Counted from the first letter of the stretch, positions 26,790 through 35,422 are shown. The stretch is 64,000 bases of DNA from an uncultured Oscillospiraceae bacterium (GCA_934591845.1 CAKTPO010000002.1:138147-202146), one strand, 5' to 3'. The notes: generated by a model from the letters alone, not told the origin. Made by a program: numbers and translations.

Positions 26790-27170
26790 CTATAGATTTT
26801 GCGGCGGCGTATTGTAGAGAACGTTTTCGTCCCATCGATCCGGCAATTCTGAAAGCGGAACCATTTCAAGATTCTGAACCGTAGTCACATCGGGGAAAAT
26901 CTGCACGTTTCTGGCAAAAATCTGCTCAAAATGATTTTTATAGGCGCAGACGGTAATATTCGTAAAGGGCTTCTGTCCGTGTTCTTCCGGTTCCAGGCTC
27001 TCCGCCTTCTCGGGGGTTGGAATGGGGATTCGTTCTGTCAGCCCGCTGCGGCCTGTTAGGCGCATGGCAATGGCAGTCCCGTCCTGAGATGTGACAACCA
27101 CCGCCACGTCTTCCAATGGAATCTGGGCGTAACTCATGTATGCTTTTGCGACAAGATAGCCGTTTGGCAA
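26790..27170 (-). CDS. SleC pro-domain-like protein, separate gene
   Basis: 126 residues from TTG 27170, which has GGAGG 8 bases upstream; a TTG at 27185 overlaps that site. The sequence (GYLVAKAYMSYAQIPLEDVA, LTERIPIPTPE, FARNVQIFPDVTTVQNLEMV) resembles the N-terminal pre/pro region of SleC, a beta-rich domain removed during germination in clostridia. The stop lies in the ribosome site of the catalytic gene, so the two are coupled. It could act in trans as inhibitor or folding aid; that is inference. Confidence 0.7.
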   Translation of the reverse strand: MPNGYLVAKAYMSYAQIPLEDVAVVVTSQDGTAIAMRLTGRSGLTERIPIPTPEKAESLEPEEHGQKPFTNITVCAYKNHFEQIFARNVQIFPDVTTVQNLEMVPLSELPDRWDENVLYNTPPQNL

Positions 27171-27198
27171 TTGGCATCCCTCCAAGATAAAATCCTGA

Positions 27199-27226
27199 TA
27201 GTATATGCTGGTGAATCAAAAATTGT
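27199..27226 (-). promoter_or_regulatory. Sigma-K-like promoter of the split sleC operon
   Basis: On the minus strand ACA (27224-27226), 16 bases, then CATATACTA (27199-27207) match the Bacillus sigma-K pattern AC-N16-CATANNNTA exactly. This fits a late mother-cell cortex-lytic operon. It lies within the preceding terminator stem region. Confidence 0.6.
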
Positions 27227-27258
27227 TCCGGCTGCCTGGTTTGGCAGCCGGAACAATT
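27221..27258 (-). terminator. Terminator of the 142-residue gene
   Basis: A perfect 16-base stem (27221-27236 with 27243-27258) is followed on the minus strand by TTTTTG. It overlaps the stop codon of the upstream gene. Confidence 0.88.
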
Positions 27259-27685
27259 ATAGGAACGGACGCATCTGACGAATGTTGTTGGTTTCAGTGT
27301 CGATCAGCTTTTGAGAAAGCGTTTGAATTCGGGTGTCCCGCCCATCAGAATGATGGAGATTTTTAAGCCCTTTGACCATGCCTTTGGTATTGCCCTGAAT
27401 CATCAGATCCGCAATTTTGGAATCGGGATTTGCCCTGGAAAGCTTCATTCGTACCATCATATCGGTCATTACCCGAATGGCGGGGTCCAGTTCCCGCAGT
27501 TCCCATCCCCTCTGAGAAGCGATGCTGTGGGCTTCGGTCTCGATACGGTCATATTCCTGCAGCTGCTGCCCAAGGGCTTGCCGCAAATCCGGCTGAATTG
27601 CCGCATCCATAACACTGCGAATGCCAATCTGCCCCATTTGTGTGGTTTTTAGAACGGAGGATAGAATTTCACGATTGTTTTTCAT
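27257..27685 (-). CDS. Conserved clostridial helical protein, ferritin-like appearance
   Basis: 142 residues, all helical, without a named family I can give with certainty. KNNREILSSVLKTTQMGQIGI and QEYDRIETEAHSIASQRGWE recall a group of clostridial four-helix proteins near sporulation genes. ATG 27685 follows AGAGGTGA. A possible sigma-G-type promoter lies upstream, and a strong terminator ends the gene. Confidence 0.6.
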   Translation of the reverse strand: MKNNREILSSVLKTTQMGQIGIRSVMDAAIQPDLRQALGQQLQEYDRIETEAHSIASQRGWELRELDPAIRVMTDMMVRMKLSRANPDSKIADLMIQGNTKGMVKGLKNLHHSDGRDTRIQTLSQKLIDTETNNIRQMRPFL

Positions 27686-27704
27686 AACGTTGTCACCTCT
27701 AGGC

Positions 27705-27733
27705 TAGTATTGGCAGAGGGGAAACTTCTATGC
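27705..27733 (-). promoter_or_regulatory. Possible sigma-G/F-type promoter
   Basis: Minus-strand GCATA (27729-27733), 17 bases, then AATACTA (27705-27711) resemble forespore promoters (GNATR ... CATNNTA). The match is partial. Confidence 0.35.
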
Positions 27734-27778
27734 ACCGAATGAATTTTCCAGCATAAAATGGCAGAGGAGTGTGATGAT

Positions 27779-29602
27779 ATGTGTGCCATAGCCGGCTGTA
27801 TCGGCCTGGAGCTACAGGAATGCACGGCAGAGAAAATGCTGAAAACAATGGACCGTCGAGGGCCGGATGGCCGGGGGTCGCTCTATCTTCCCGGCTGTGT
27901 GCTGCTGCATACAAGACTGGCTGTAATCGACCCAGCCGGTGGCCAACAGCCCATGGAGCTGGAATGGGGAGGGGAGAAGTACAGTCTTGTATACAATGGA
28001 GAAACCTATAACGCAGACGAACTACGGCAGGAGCTTCGAAAATTGGGGCATTCCTTTGAAACCCATTGTGATACGGAGGTGGTGCTGCACGCCTATGCCC
28101 AGTGGGGGAGGGAAGCACTATCCAAAATCAATGGTATTTTTGCAATCGCAGTGTGGGAACACAAGGCCCGAAGGCTATTCTTGGCCCGAGACCGTATGGG
28201 TGTAAAGCCCCTATTTTACAGCCTGATTGATGGAGGAATCTTGTTCGCCTCAGAAATCAAAACCATTTTGGCTTATCCTGAAAGCAGAGCAGTGCTGACC
28301 CAAGAAGGGGCTGCACAGCTTCTTCTGTTGGGGCCAGGACGAAAACCAGGCAGCGGCGTGTTTGACGGGGTATCCGAATTGGAACCCGGCTGCTGCGCTT
28401 ATTTTGAGGCAGGGAAGCTCCATGTGGAAAGGTACTGGTCCTTAAAGGACCGGGAACACCATGAAAGCTTTGCCGAGACCGTAGAGCATACCAGATACCT
28501 GGTGCTGGATGCCATCAAACGGCAGATGATTTCCGATGTACCCATCGGTACATTTTTATCAGGGGGGCTGGATTCCAGCATTATTAGTGCGGTATGTGCA
28601 GAAGAATTGAGAGCGCAGGGGATGAAACTGAGCACGTTCTCGGTGGGATACCCTGACCATGACTTGTATTTCCGGCCAGGAAAATTTCAGCCCTCCTCAG
28701 ACAGCCATTATATAGAGCAAATGGTTCACTATTTGGATACAGAACAGCACTTGACAGAGCTTGGCCCTGAGACATTGGTGGATGCACTGGAAGATGCAAC
28801 GATTGCACGGGATTTGCCGGGGATGGCCGATGTGGATTTTTCATTGCTGGCTTTTTGCAGGATGATTTCCAATCACGTGAAAGTTGCGCTGTCCGGGGAA
28901 TGTGCCGACGAACTGTTTGGAGGGTATCCCTGGTACCGAGACCCTGAGGTGCGGATGCGCACGGGATTTCCGTGGGCCCAGAATACGGAAGATCGGGCAG
29001 CGATCCTTTCACCGGAAATGCGCCATGGCCTTGACTGCATGGAATATGTTACGGAAGCCTATGAAAGAACCTGTCGGGAAAGCGACATTCTTCCGGAAAA
29101 CAGTCCTCTGGAACGGCGCATGAAAGAAATGGTCAATTTGAATCTTCGATGGTTTATGCAGACACTTCTGGACCGCAAGGATAGAATGAGTATGTTCAGC
29201 GGGTTGGAGGTCCGTGTTCCATTTTGTGACTACAGAATTGCAGAGTACCTATATGCTGTGCCGTGGGAATACAAAGACTATGGAGGGGAGGAGAAGGGCC
29301 TGTTGCGAGCCGCTTGCGGCGACCTGCTTCCAAAGGAAGTGGCTCATCGGAAAAAGAGCCCCTATCCCAAAACCTTGGACCCAGCCTATGTGACGTTGCT
29401 GGAAAACAAGCTCAGTCGACTTTTGAATCGTGGAGATGCACCGCTGTTTCACCTGGTTGACAAGAAGGCACTACAGGCTCTGCTGTCCAAAGAAACGGTT
29501 TGGCCCTGGTATGGTCAGCTGATGACAAGACCGCAAAAAATTGCCTATTTCCTACAAATGGATTTTTGGCTGCAGCAATACGATGTGAAGCTTAAGCTTT
29601 AA
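27779..29602 (+). CDS. asnB: Asparagine synthase (glutamine-hydrolysing)
   Basis: 607 residues from ATG 27779 with GAGGAGTG upstream; this start puts the catalytic Cys at position 2 (MCAIAG), which is required, so the longer frame is rejected. The N-terminal glutaminase domain (1 to about 200) releases ammonia; the synthetase domain carries the pyrophosphate loop FLSGGLDSSII and adenylates aspartate. Essential ALSGECADELFGGY follows. It is monocistronic with a strong terminator, divergent from a possible sporulation gene. Confidence 0.93.
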   Translation: MCAIAGCIGLELQECTAEKMLKTMDRRGPDGRGSLYLPGCVLLHTRLAVIDPAGGQQPMELEWGGEKYSLVYNGETYNADELRQELRKLGHSFETHCDTEVVLHAYAQWGREALSKINGIFAIAVWEHKARRLFLARDRMGVKPLFYSLIDGGILFASEIKTILAYPESRAVLTQEGAAQLLLLGPGRKPGSGVFDGVSELEPGCCAYFEAGKLHVERYWSLKDREHHESFAETVEHTRYLVLDAIKRQMISDVPIGTFLSGGLDSSIISAVCAEELRAQGMKLSTFSVGYPDHDLYFRPGKFQPSSDSHYIEQMVHYLDTEQHLTELGPETLVDALEDATIARDLPGMADVDFSLLAFCRMISNHVKVALSGECADELFGGYPWYRDPEVRMRTGFPWAQNTEDRAAILSPEMRHGLDCMEYVTEAYERTCRESDILPENSPLERRMKEMVNLNLRWFMQTLLDRKDRMSMFSGLEVRVPFCDYRIAEYLYAVPWEYKDYGGEEKGLLRAACGDLLPKEVAHRKKSPYPKTLDPAYVTLLENKLSRLLNRGDAPLFHLVDKKALQALLSKETVWPWYGQLMTRPQKIAYFLQMDFWLQQYDVKLKL

Positions 29603-29676
29603 AGAAATACAAGAATAATGTAAAAGCAACTGATAGTTGATATAAAAATACTGTAAATACTTCATATATAATGGAG

Positions 29677-29706
29677 AAAAGCACCGGGCATATGCTCGGT
29701 GCTTTT
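29677..29706 (+). terminator. Terminator of asnB
   Basis: Arms AAAAGCACCG and CGGTGCTTTT with a 10-base loop and T-run. Confidence 0.88.
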
Positions 29707-29732
29707 TGCAAGGGTAGATTGTATCCCTGGAT

Positions 29733-30251
29733 TTATTCAAGTAAAAACCCTTTGCGGCGAAGTTCCTGGGCAATCAGCTCCAGGAGCTTTTCTGAAGGAG
29801 CCGCTACCGTGTGGTAATGGCAGTCATCCGTTAGAATTTTCAGGGGATTGTCTTTGGATTTCAGAAGCTTGGCATAGAAATCCTTGGCATCCTGTTTGCT
29901 TTCAATCATCAGATCTACCCGAATCTGACCATATAATTCATGCTCTACAACCACATCCAGGATTTTTCCGCCGAAATCCAGTACGGCCATAAACTCCTCC
30001 AGCACCTGTTCTGTGGTGTGCCGAACAAAAAATACACGTTTCGGAAAAGAATCTGTTTCGCTTTTTTGACGGATCAAATATCCTCGGTTGGTAGATAGAA
30101 TGTCATAGTTTTCGGCCCGCATCAATGCAATGTCCTGGACGATCACTTGACGGCTTACATGAAACTGTCCAGCCAGCGCTGCCCCGGACAGGGGCGTGGT
30201 CTGTGTTTTCAATAGTTGAAGGATCTCATATCTGCGTTCTTCACCGGACAT
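29733..30251 (-). CDS. niaR: NiaR-type niacin-responsive repressor (HTH + 3H domain)
   Basis: 172 residues from ATG 30251, preceded by GAGGTG; a longer frame has no ribosome site. An HTH_11 domain covers residues 1-60 (LSGAALAGQFHVSRQVIVQDI), then the 3H domain shows its conserved histidines (RHTTEQV, VEHELYGQ, CHYHTV) that bind metal and niacin. NiaR proteins repress NAD synthesis or niacin uptake genes when nicotinate is plentiful. The gene is divergent from an EIIC-like transporter with an inverted repeat between them. Confidence 0.85.
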   Translation of the reverse strand: MSGEERRYEILQLLKTQTTPLSGAALAGQFHVSRQVIVQDIALMRAENYDILSTNRGYLIRQKSETDSFPKRVFFVRHTTEQVLEEFMAVLDFGGKILDVVVEHELYGQIRVDLMIESKQDAKDFYAKLLKSKDNPLKILTDDCHYHTVAAPSEKLLELIAQELRRKGFLLE

Positions 30252-30312
30252 GGTCAACACCTCGCCTTTCTTCCTTTTTGTATCATATTTCCGTCTACAA
30301 GTCAAATAATTC

Positions 30313-30340
30313 TTGACATATGAAAGAGAGTGAATATAAT
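30313..30340 (+). promoter_or_regulatory. Consensus promoter of the EIIC-like transporter
   Basis: TTGACA (30313-30318), a 16-base spacer and TATAAT (30335-30340), a perfect match in both hexamers. The inverted repeat at 30343-30364 covers the start point. Confidence 0.82.
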
Positions 30341-30342
30341 GG

Positions 30343-30364
30343 TGTCTAGTTAACTGACAAGACA
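30343..30364. promoter_or_regulatory. Probable NiaR operator
   Basis: A 22-base inverted repeat with arms TGTCT and AGACA and further symmetric positions inside lies immediately after the -10 of the transporter gene, in the niaR-transporter gap. Position and neighbour suggest repression by NiaR; binding is not shown. Confidence 0.6.
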
Positions 30365-30385
30365 GTAAGAAAGAGGAAGGATTTT

Positions 30386-31465
30386 ATGAATGCATTTCTG
30401 AAAAGAAAGAATATCGTCTTCTCTGCCAAGCGATATGGTATCGATGCCATGGGGGCCATGGCCCAAGGCTTATTTTGCTCTCTGCTCATTGGAACCATCG
30501 TAAAAACCCTGGGGCAGCAGTTGGGGATTCCTTTTTTGATGGATGTTGGAGGGTATGCCGCCGCCATGAGTGGCCCGGCCATGGCCATTGCCATCGGCTA
30601 TGCGCTGCAGGCGCCCCCGCTGGTTCTGTTTTCCTTGGCAACCGTTGGATATGCGGCCAATAAGCTTGGCTCTACCACTCTTTCCGGTGCAGCCGGTGCT
30701 GGTGGGCCCTTGGCGGTGCTTTTGATTGCGATTGTTGCGGCCGAATTTGGAAAGGCTGTGTCTAAGGAGACAAAGGTGGATATTCTGGTAACACCTTTGG
30801 TAACGATTCTTGTTGGCGTGGCCCTTTCTGCCCGGATCGCTCCGGCCATTGGTACTGCGGCTTCCTCTGTGGGTGAATTCGTAAAGTGGGCAACCGTTCT
30901 GCAGCCCTTCTGGATGGGCATTCTGGTGTCCGTTGTCATCGGTATTGCTCTGACACTGCCGATTTCCTCTGCGGCGATTTGTGCGGCTCTGGGCCTTACC
31001 GGTCTGGCCGGTGGTGCTGCGGTAGCGGGATGCTGTGCGCAGATGGTTGGTTTTGCGGTGATGTCTTTCCGGGAAAATCGGTGGGGCGGATTGGTCAGTC
31101 AGGGACTTGGAACTTCCATGCTCCAGATGGGCAATATTGTTAGAAACCCCAAAATCTGGATCCCGACGATTCTTGCCTCGGCTATTACCGGCCCTATTTC
31201 CACCTGTCTGTTCCACTTCCAGATGAACGATTCCTCCGGCGGTGTTGCATCCGGTATGGGTACTTGCGGCATGGTCGGCCCCATCGGTGTTTATGCCGGA
31301 TGGGTCAATGATGTTGCCACTGGTGTAAAGACGGCCATTACGGGCATGGACTATCTTGGAATGCTGCTGATTTGCTTTGTATTACCTGCAATCCTTACAT
31401 GGATATTCGCAGAACTGCTCCGCAAAATGGGTTGGATCGGCGAGAATGATTTGAAACTGGATTAA
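30386..31465 (+). CDS. PTS EIIC-like (PF13303-type) membrane transporter, possible niacin transporter
   Basis: 359 residues, about nine membrane segments, with Gly/Ala-rich motifs typical of the PTS_EIIC_2 group (GIPFLMDVGGYAAAMSGPAMA, GTCGMVGPIGVYAGW). No EIIA or EIIB partner is nearby, so PTS-type transport is doubtful. Its promoter carries an inverted repeat beside a NiaR gene, which points to vitamin uptake, perhaps niacin or a related pyridine. The substrate is inferred from context only. Confidence 0.7.
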   Translation: MNAFLKRKNIVFSAKRYGIDAMGAMAQGLFCSLLIGTIVKTLGQQLGIPFLMDVGGYAAAMSGPAMAIAIGYALQAPPLVLFSLATVGYAANKLGSTTLSGAAGAGGPLAVLLIAIVAAEFGKAVSKETKVDILVTPLVTILVGVALSARIAPAIGTAASSVGEFVKWATVLQPFWMGILVSVVIGIALTLPISSAAICAALGLTGLAGGAAVAGCCAQMVGFAVMSFRENRWGGLVSQGLGTSMLQMGNIVRNPKIWIPTILASAITGPISTCLFHFQMNDSSGGVASGMGTCGMVGPIGVYAGWVNDVATGVKTAITGMDYLGMLLICFVLPAILTWIFAELLRKMGWIGENDLKLD

Positions 31466-31468
31466 GCT

Positions 31469-31502
31469 TTTACCCCCGGCGCATTAAAGTGTCGGGGGTA
31501 AA
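31469..31502. terminator. Terminator after the EIIC-like gene
   Basis: Arms TTTACCCCCGGC and GTCGGGGGTAAA around a 10-base loop, then ACTTT. It may serve both this gene and the convergent cotJC. Confidence 0.75.
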
Positions 31503-31540
31503 CTTTAGAAAAAATCGATGTTCCTTGGTATTAATCAGGC

Positions 31541-32137
31541 TTACATATCGATTGACGGGTTCATAAAATAAACATTTCGCTGGTTTAGTTTCTCTCGCAG
31601 CAACTGCATGGCTTCACCGAATCTCTGGAAATGTACGATTTCCCGTTCCCGCAGAAACCGAATAACATCATTGACATCCGGATCATCACTGAGCCTTAAT
31701 ATATTGTCGTAGGTGACTCTTGCCTTTTGTTCTGCCGCCAGATCCTCGGTCAAATCCGCAATCGGATCTCCTTTAACGGCCATGGACCCTGCATTCCACG
31801 GAAAACCCGCTGCGGCATTTGGATATACGCCAACAGTATGATCCACAAAATAGGGCGCAAACACCGGGTCCTTGTATTGATTTTCTTTCAGGTTTCTGGT
31901 CAGCTGATGAACAATGGCCCCAACCATTTCCAGGTGGCCCAGTTCTTCGGTACCAATGTCGGTCAACAGTCCCTTTAACTCATCGAAAGGCATGGAGTAA
32001 CGCTGAGACAGATACCGCAAACTGGCACCCAACTCTCCATCTGGGCCGCCGTATTGGGAGATGATGATCCTTGCCAGGTATGGATTGGGATGATGAATTT
32101 TTACAGGATATTGGAGCTTCTTTTCATATTGAAACAT
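31541..32137 (-). CDS. cotJC: Spore coat protein CotJC, manganese catalase family
   Basis: 198 residues. The ferritin-like di-manganese site is suggested by the Glu/His-rich helices LTDIGTEELGHLEMV and EREIVHFQRFGEA. CotJC proteins sit in the inner spore coat. AAGGGGGAA lies before the ATG, 3 bases after the stop of the CotJA-CotJB gene. Confidence 0.92.
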   Translation of the reverse strand: MFQYEKKLQYPVKIHHPNPYLARIIISQYGGPDGELGASLRYLSQRYSMPFDELKGLLTDIGTEELGHLEMVGAIVHQLTRNLKENQYKDPVFAPYFVDHTVGVYPNAAAGFPWNAGSMAVKGDPIADLTEDLAAEQKARVTYDNILRLSDDPDVNDVIRFLREREIVHFQRFGEAMQLLREKLNQRNVYFMNPSIDM

Positions 32138-32140
32138 GGT

Positions 32141-32587
32141 TTATTCCCCCTTATTTGCGGCAAATTCCCACGGCCACGGATCATCCAGCCAGGCATAAGC
32201 ACTGTCCTGATTCGGCGAGTTGTGATTCAGAGGACGAATGTCCTTTTGATAGGCAATAGAGCATTTTTGATACATTTCCTGGTATTGCCGGTAAAGTTCC
32301 AATGCTTCCGTGTCTTCCGGGTGGGTATCCAAGTAAAGCGCAAGTTCCTGCACTGCAAAGGCCAGTACCTGCAATTCGGATAGAGGCGTGACAGGCAGAG
32401 CGTTTTTGTTAACCATTCCCAACAATGGAAGGTCAAGTCCTGGATAGAGAGTCCCTCGCACGATTGCTTTTCTTGGTTCATAACGAACTGGGCTTTCCAG
32501 CTGGAAAGGAACATAGGGATTTGCCAGAGGTGCTGCGGCGGGTAAGCGACCCTCTCCGCAAGAGGACTGGTTCATTTTGGAAATCAA
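32141..32587 (-). CDS. CotJA-CotJB fusion spore coat protein
   Basis: 148 residues. The first half matches CotJA (PLANPYVPFQ, YEPRKAIVRGTLYPGLDLP), the second half CotJB (ELQVLAFAVQELALYLDTHP, YQEMYQKCSIAY, YAWLDDPWPWEF). In Bacillus and most clostridia these are two genes; here one frame covers both without an internal stop. The likely start is TTG 32587, 5 bases after GGGGGAG; ATG 32575 is too far away. It is divergent from cwlD and transcribed with cotJC. Confidence 0.8.
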   Translation of the reverse strand: MISKMNQSSCGEGRLPAAAPLANPYVPFQLESPVRYEPRKAIVRGTLYPGLDLPLLGMVNKNALPVTPLSELQVLAFAVQELALYLDTHPEDTEALELYRQYQEMYQKCSIAYQKDIRPLNHNSPNQDSAYAWLDDPWPWEFAANKGE

Positions 32588-32705
32588 AGTAACTCCCCCT
32601 CGAAATTTATTTAGAAAAGTGATTCCGAGTCATTCTATGCTGCTTTTATGTTTCTGTGTGCATAGGAGTAGAGACGGAACGTATATTGAGAGTGGGGGGA
32701 TTTAT

Positions 32706-33410
32706 GTGGAAAGAAAGCTAGGCCTTTATCGGCTGCTACCATGCTATATACTTCTATTTGTGCTGGCATCCGTTGGAATATGGGGAGGTACGCAGGTAGT
32801 TTCTTATTTTCAAGAGCAGATACCGCTTTGCCGGAATCATACGATTATCATCGACCCAGGGCATGGAGGGGAGGACGGCGGCGCAATCAGCTGTACAGGA
32901 CGGCCGGAGAGTTCTTATAATTTGGAAATTGCTCTTCGTTTAGAGGAAATGATGCGATTCCTGGGTTATCGGACCTACATGATCCGAACAACGGACACAG
33001 CGGTATACCAAAAAGGGGAGACGCTGGCGCAAAAAAAGATCAATGATTTAAAAAATCGTGCTCAAACCGTTAATACGACAGCGGATGCGGTTCTCATAAG
33101 CGTTCATCAGAACTATTTTCCACAGGAAAAATTCTCAGGTGCTCAGGTTTTTTATGCAGGGAATGAGAAGAGTCGGCAGCTGGCAGAAGCTATTCAAACC
33201 TCATTTATTGATACCCTAAATCCAGATAGCCATCGAAAAATAAAGCAAGGGAAAGGCGTATATCTACTTGAAAAATGTGAAAAAACGGGGGTTTTAGTGG
33301 AATGTGGTTTTTTGTCAAACGTTCAAGAGGAAAGGAAACTGGCGCAGCCTGAATACCAAAAGGCAATTGCGGCGGTAATTGGAACGTCTGTCAGCAGGAA
33401 TCTGTCTTGA
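32706..33410 (+). CDS. cwlD: Germination-type N-acetylmuramoyl-L-alanine amidase CwlD
   Basis: 234 residues from GTG 32706 with GGGGGGA upstream, the usual CwlD length. One N-terminal membrane segment (about 14-35) is followed by an Amidase_3 zinc domain: IIIDPGHGGEDGGA, the Glu in SSYNLEIALRLEE, SVHQNYF, and VLVECGFLSN. CwlD starts the muramic-delta-lactam marking of spore cortex that SleC-type enzymes recognise. It neighbours cotJ and the split sleC, which fits sporulation. Confidence 0.88.
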   Translation: MERKLGLYRLLPCYILLFVLASVGIWGGTQVVSYFQEQIPLCRNHTIIIDPGHGGEDGGAISCTGRPESSYNLEIALRLEEMMRFLGYRTYMIRTTDTAVYQKGETLAQKKINDLKNRAQTVNTTADAVLISVHQNYFPQEKFSGAQVFYAGNEKSRQLAEAIQTSFIDTLNPDSHRKIKQGKGVYLLEKCEKTGVLVECGFLSNVQEERKLAQPEYQKAIAAVIGTSVSRNLS

Positions 33411-33435
33411 CCGCAACATCTGCATTTGCTATAAT
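33407..33435 (+). promoter_or_regulatory. Promoter of radA
   Basis: TTGACC (33407-33412) overlapping the cwlD stop, a 17-base spacer and TATAAT (33430-33435). Confidence 0.78.
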
Positions 33436-33467
33436 CAGAGCATCGAAACAAGAATGGGAGAATGACT

Positions 33468-34829
33468 ATGGCAAAGACAAAAACGGTCTTTTTCTGTACA
33501 AACTGCGGCAACGAAAGCCCCAAATGGCAGGGCCGGTGTCCGGCCTGTGGGGCGTGGAATACTTTTGAAGAACATATTGAAAAACCTTTGATGCCGGGAA
33601 AAGTAAAGGCAAATTCGGTTGGGCAGGGGAAAAAGCCTCAGAGAATTCAGAACGTGGATACGAATGCGGAAATCCGATTTTCCACCGGTATGAAAGAATT
33701 GGACCGGGTTCTGGGGGGCGGCGCAGTTGCAGGCTCTCTGGTTCTGGTGGGTGGTGCTCCGGGAATCGGAAAATCAACCCTGTTGCTGCAAATCTGCAAC
33801 AGCCTGTGTGCGGACAGAAGTGTCCTCTACGTATCTGGTGAAGAAAGCGAGCGGCAGCTGAAACTCCGTGCGCAGCGTTTAGAGGTCGCTCCTGAGAGAC
33901 TATATATTCTTTCAGAGACACGGTTGTCGGACATTTTGGAAGCTGTTGAAGAACTAAAACCGGATGTTTTGATCATTGACTCGATCCAGACCCTGTACCG
34001 GGAAGATAATAATTCTTCTCCGGGCAGCGTATCCCAGGTAAAGGACTGCACTATGGCTATGATGCAGTTAAGCAAATCTGAGGATATTACAATTTTTGTG
34101 GTTGGACATATCAATAAGGACGGCAATATTGCAGGCCCAAAAGTGCTGGAACACATGGTAGACTGTGTGCTGTATTTTGAAGGGGATTCTAACACATCTT
34201 ATCGTCTGCTCCGTGCGGCCAAAAACCGCTTTGGTTCTACAAACGAAATCGGAGTATTCGAAATGATGGAACACGGCTTGGAAGAAGTGCCAAGCCCCTC
34301 TCAAATGCTTCTGGAGGGCCGTCCAACGGGTGCCAGCGGCACCTGCGTTGCCTGTGTAATGGAAGGTACAAGACCTGTACTTGCAGAGGTGCAGGCACTT
34401 GTGGCCAAAACCATGGCAAATATTCCCAGAAGGGCCGCTGACGGATTCGATTTCAACCGAATGATGCTCCTTTTAGCTGTAGCAGACAAGCGTGCAGGAC
34501 TAAAAACAGCAGCATTTGATGCCTACATTAACGTGATTGGCGGACTTCGATTAGACGAGCCGGGAGCAGATTTACCGGTGGCACTATCAATAGCATCTTC
34601 CTACCGGGACCGGCCAATTGCGGATGATTTGGTGGCCATTGGTGAAATTGGCTTGACAGGCGAGATCCGTACAGTCTCCCACATGCACCAACGCTTAGAA
34701 GAGGCAATGCGTTTGGGATTCCGAAAGTGCATCATCCCCTACGGAAGATCGGAAAGAGTGGAAATCCCAGACGGAATGACAGCATACAAGGTACGTAATC
34801 TTCGAGAAGCAATTGAAATAGCGTTATAA
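33468..34829 (+). CDS. radA: DNA repair protein RadA
   Basis: 453 residues from ATG 33468; GGGAG is 7 bases upstream, too close to the ATG at 33462. RadA is a RecA-like helicase acting at branched DNA. It has a C4 zinc finger (CTNCGNESPKWQGRCPACG), Walker A (GGAPGIGKSTLLLQ), the RadA motif KNRFG, and a Lon-protease-like C-terminal domain. A strong terminator follows. Confidence 0.95.
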   Translation: MAKTKTVFFCTNCGNESPKWQGRCPACGAWNTFEEHIEKPLMPGKVKANSVGQGKKPQRIQNVDTNAEIRFSTGMKELDRVLGGGAVAGSLVLVGGAPGIGKSTLLLQICNSLCADRSVLYVSGEESERQLKLRAQRLEVAPERLYILSETRLSDILEAVEELKPDVLIIDSIQTLYREDNNSSPGSVSQVKDCTMAMMQLSKSEDITIFVVGHINKDGNIAGPKVLEHMVDCVLYFEGDSNTSYRLLRAAKNRFGSTNEIGVFEMMEHGLEEVPSPSQMLLEGRPTGASGTCVACVMEGTRPVLAEVQALVAKTMANIPRRAADGFDFNRMMLLLAVADKRAGLKTAAFDAYINVIGGLRLDEPGADLPVALSIASSYRDRPIADDLVAIGEIGLTGEIRTVSHMHQRLEEAMRLGFRKCIIPYGRSERVEIPDGMTAYKVRNLREAIEIAL

Positions 34830-34870
34830 AATGATGAGGAGCCAAAAATCAATGGCTCCTCATCATTTTT
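34828..34870. terminator. Bidirectional terminator after radA
   Basis: Arms ATGATGAGGAGCCA and TGGCTCCTCATCAT with A- and T-runs outside, shared with the convergent XRE regulator gene. Confidence 0.92.
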
Positions 34871-34886
34871 TACAAGGTTTTAAGTA

Positions 34887-35369
34887 TTATAGAAGCAAAC
34901 CTAAGATCAATCCCAATACTAGACCAAGAGCAGCCGCAAGAAGCAACTGCAATGGGTCATTGCGATAACGAACGTGGACGACCTTTTTTAGAACCGGCTT
35001 TTCGATTTCTACGATACGCTCAACAGGGACCTCGTTCACTTTGGTAATGACCTTGGGCTGAACAGGAATGGAAGGCTTCTCAATGTATATCGGTTTCTCG
35101 ATGATTTTCTCAACGTAAACAGGGCGTTCTTCTACCTGATGGAGGACAATTGGAGGGGAGGGGAGCTGGGCATGTTTTCCGCTGGCAAGGTATTCGCTAT
35201 CGGTATTCAGCACATCAGCCAATTGAATCAAACGCAATGGATCTGGCGTAGATAAATCATTCTCCCATTTGCTCACTGCCTGACGGCTTACGTCCATACG
35301 CTCTGCTAACTGTCCCTGGGAAAGGGAGGCAGCTTTTCGAAGCTCGATGATGCGGTCTCCAATCGACAT
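34887..35369 (-). CDS. XRE-family regulator with C-terminal membrane anchor
   Basis: 160 residues from ATG 35369 behind AGGTGAT; a longer frame is unsupported. An HTH_XRE domain (residues 4-60: LSQGQLAERMDVSRQAVSKWE) is followed by a linker of valine/glutamate/proline repeats (VYVEKIIEKPIYIEKP, VERIVEIEKPV) and one C-terminal hydrophobic helix rich in Leu/Gly. A membrane-tethered DNA-binding protein is suggested; its target is unknown. Confidence 0.75.
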   Translation of the reverse strand: MSIGDRIIELRKAASLSQGQLAERMDVSRQAVSKWENDLSTPDPLRLIQLADVLNTDSEYLASGKHAQLPSPPIVLHQVEERPVYVEKIIEKPIYIEKPSIPVQPKVITKVNEVPVERIVEIEKPVLKKVVHVRYRNDPLQLLLAAALGLVLGLILGLLL

Positions 35370-35422
35370 AAAAATCACCTGTATAATGTAAACTATCGGT
35401 TGCAATTGATATAATACATCAT

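Noticed and set aside
32586..32705. Sporulation-type promoters between the divergent cotJ and cwlD genes.
   Set aside because: GCATA and GTATATT-like elements are present, but none fits a consensus well enough to annotate.
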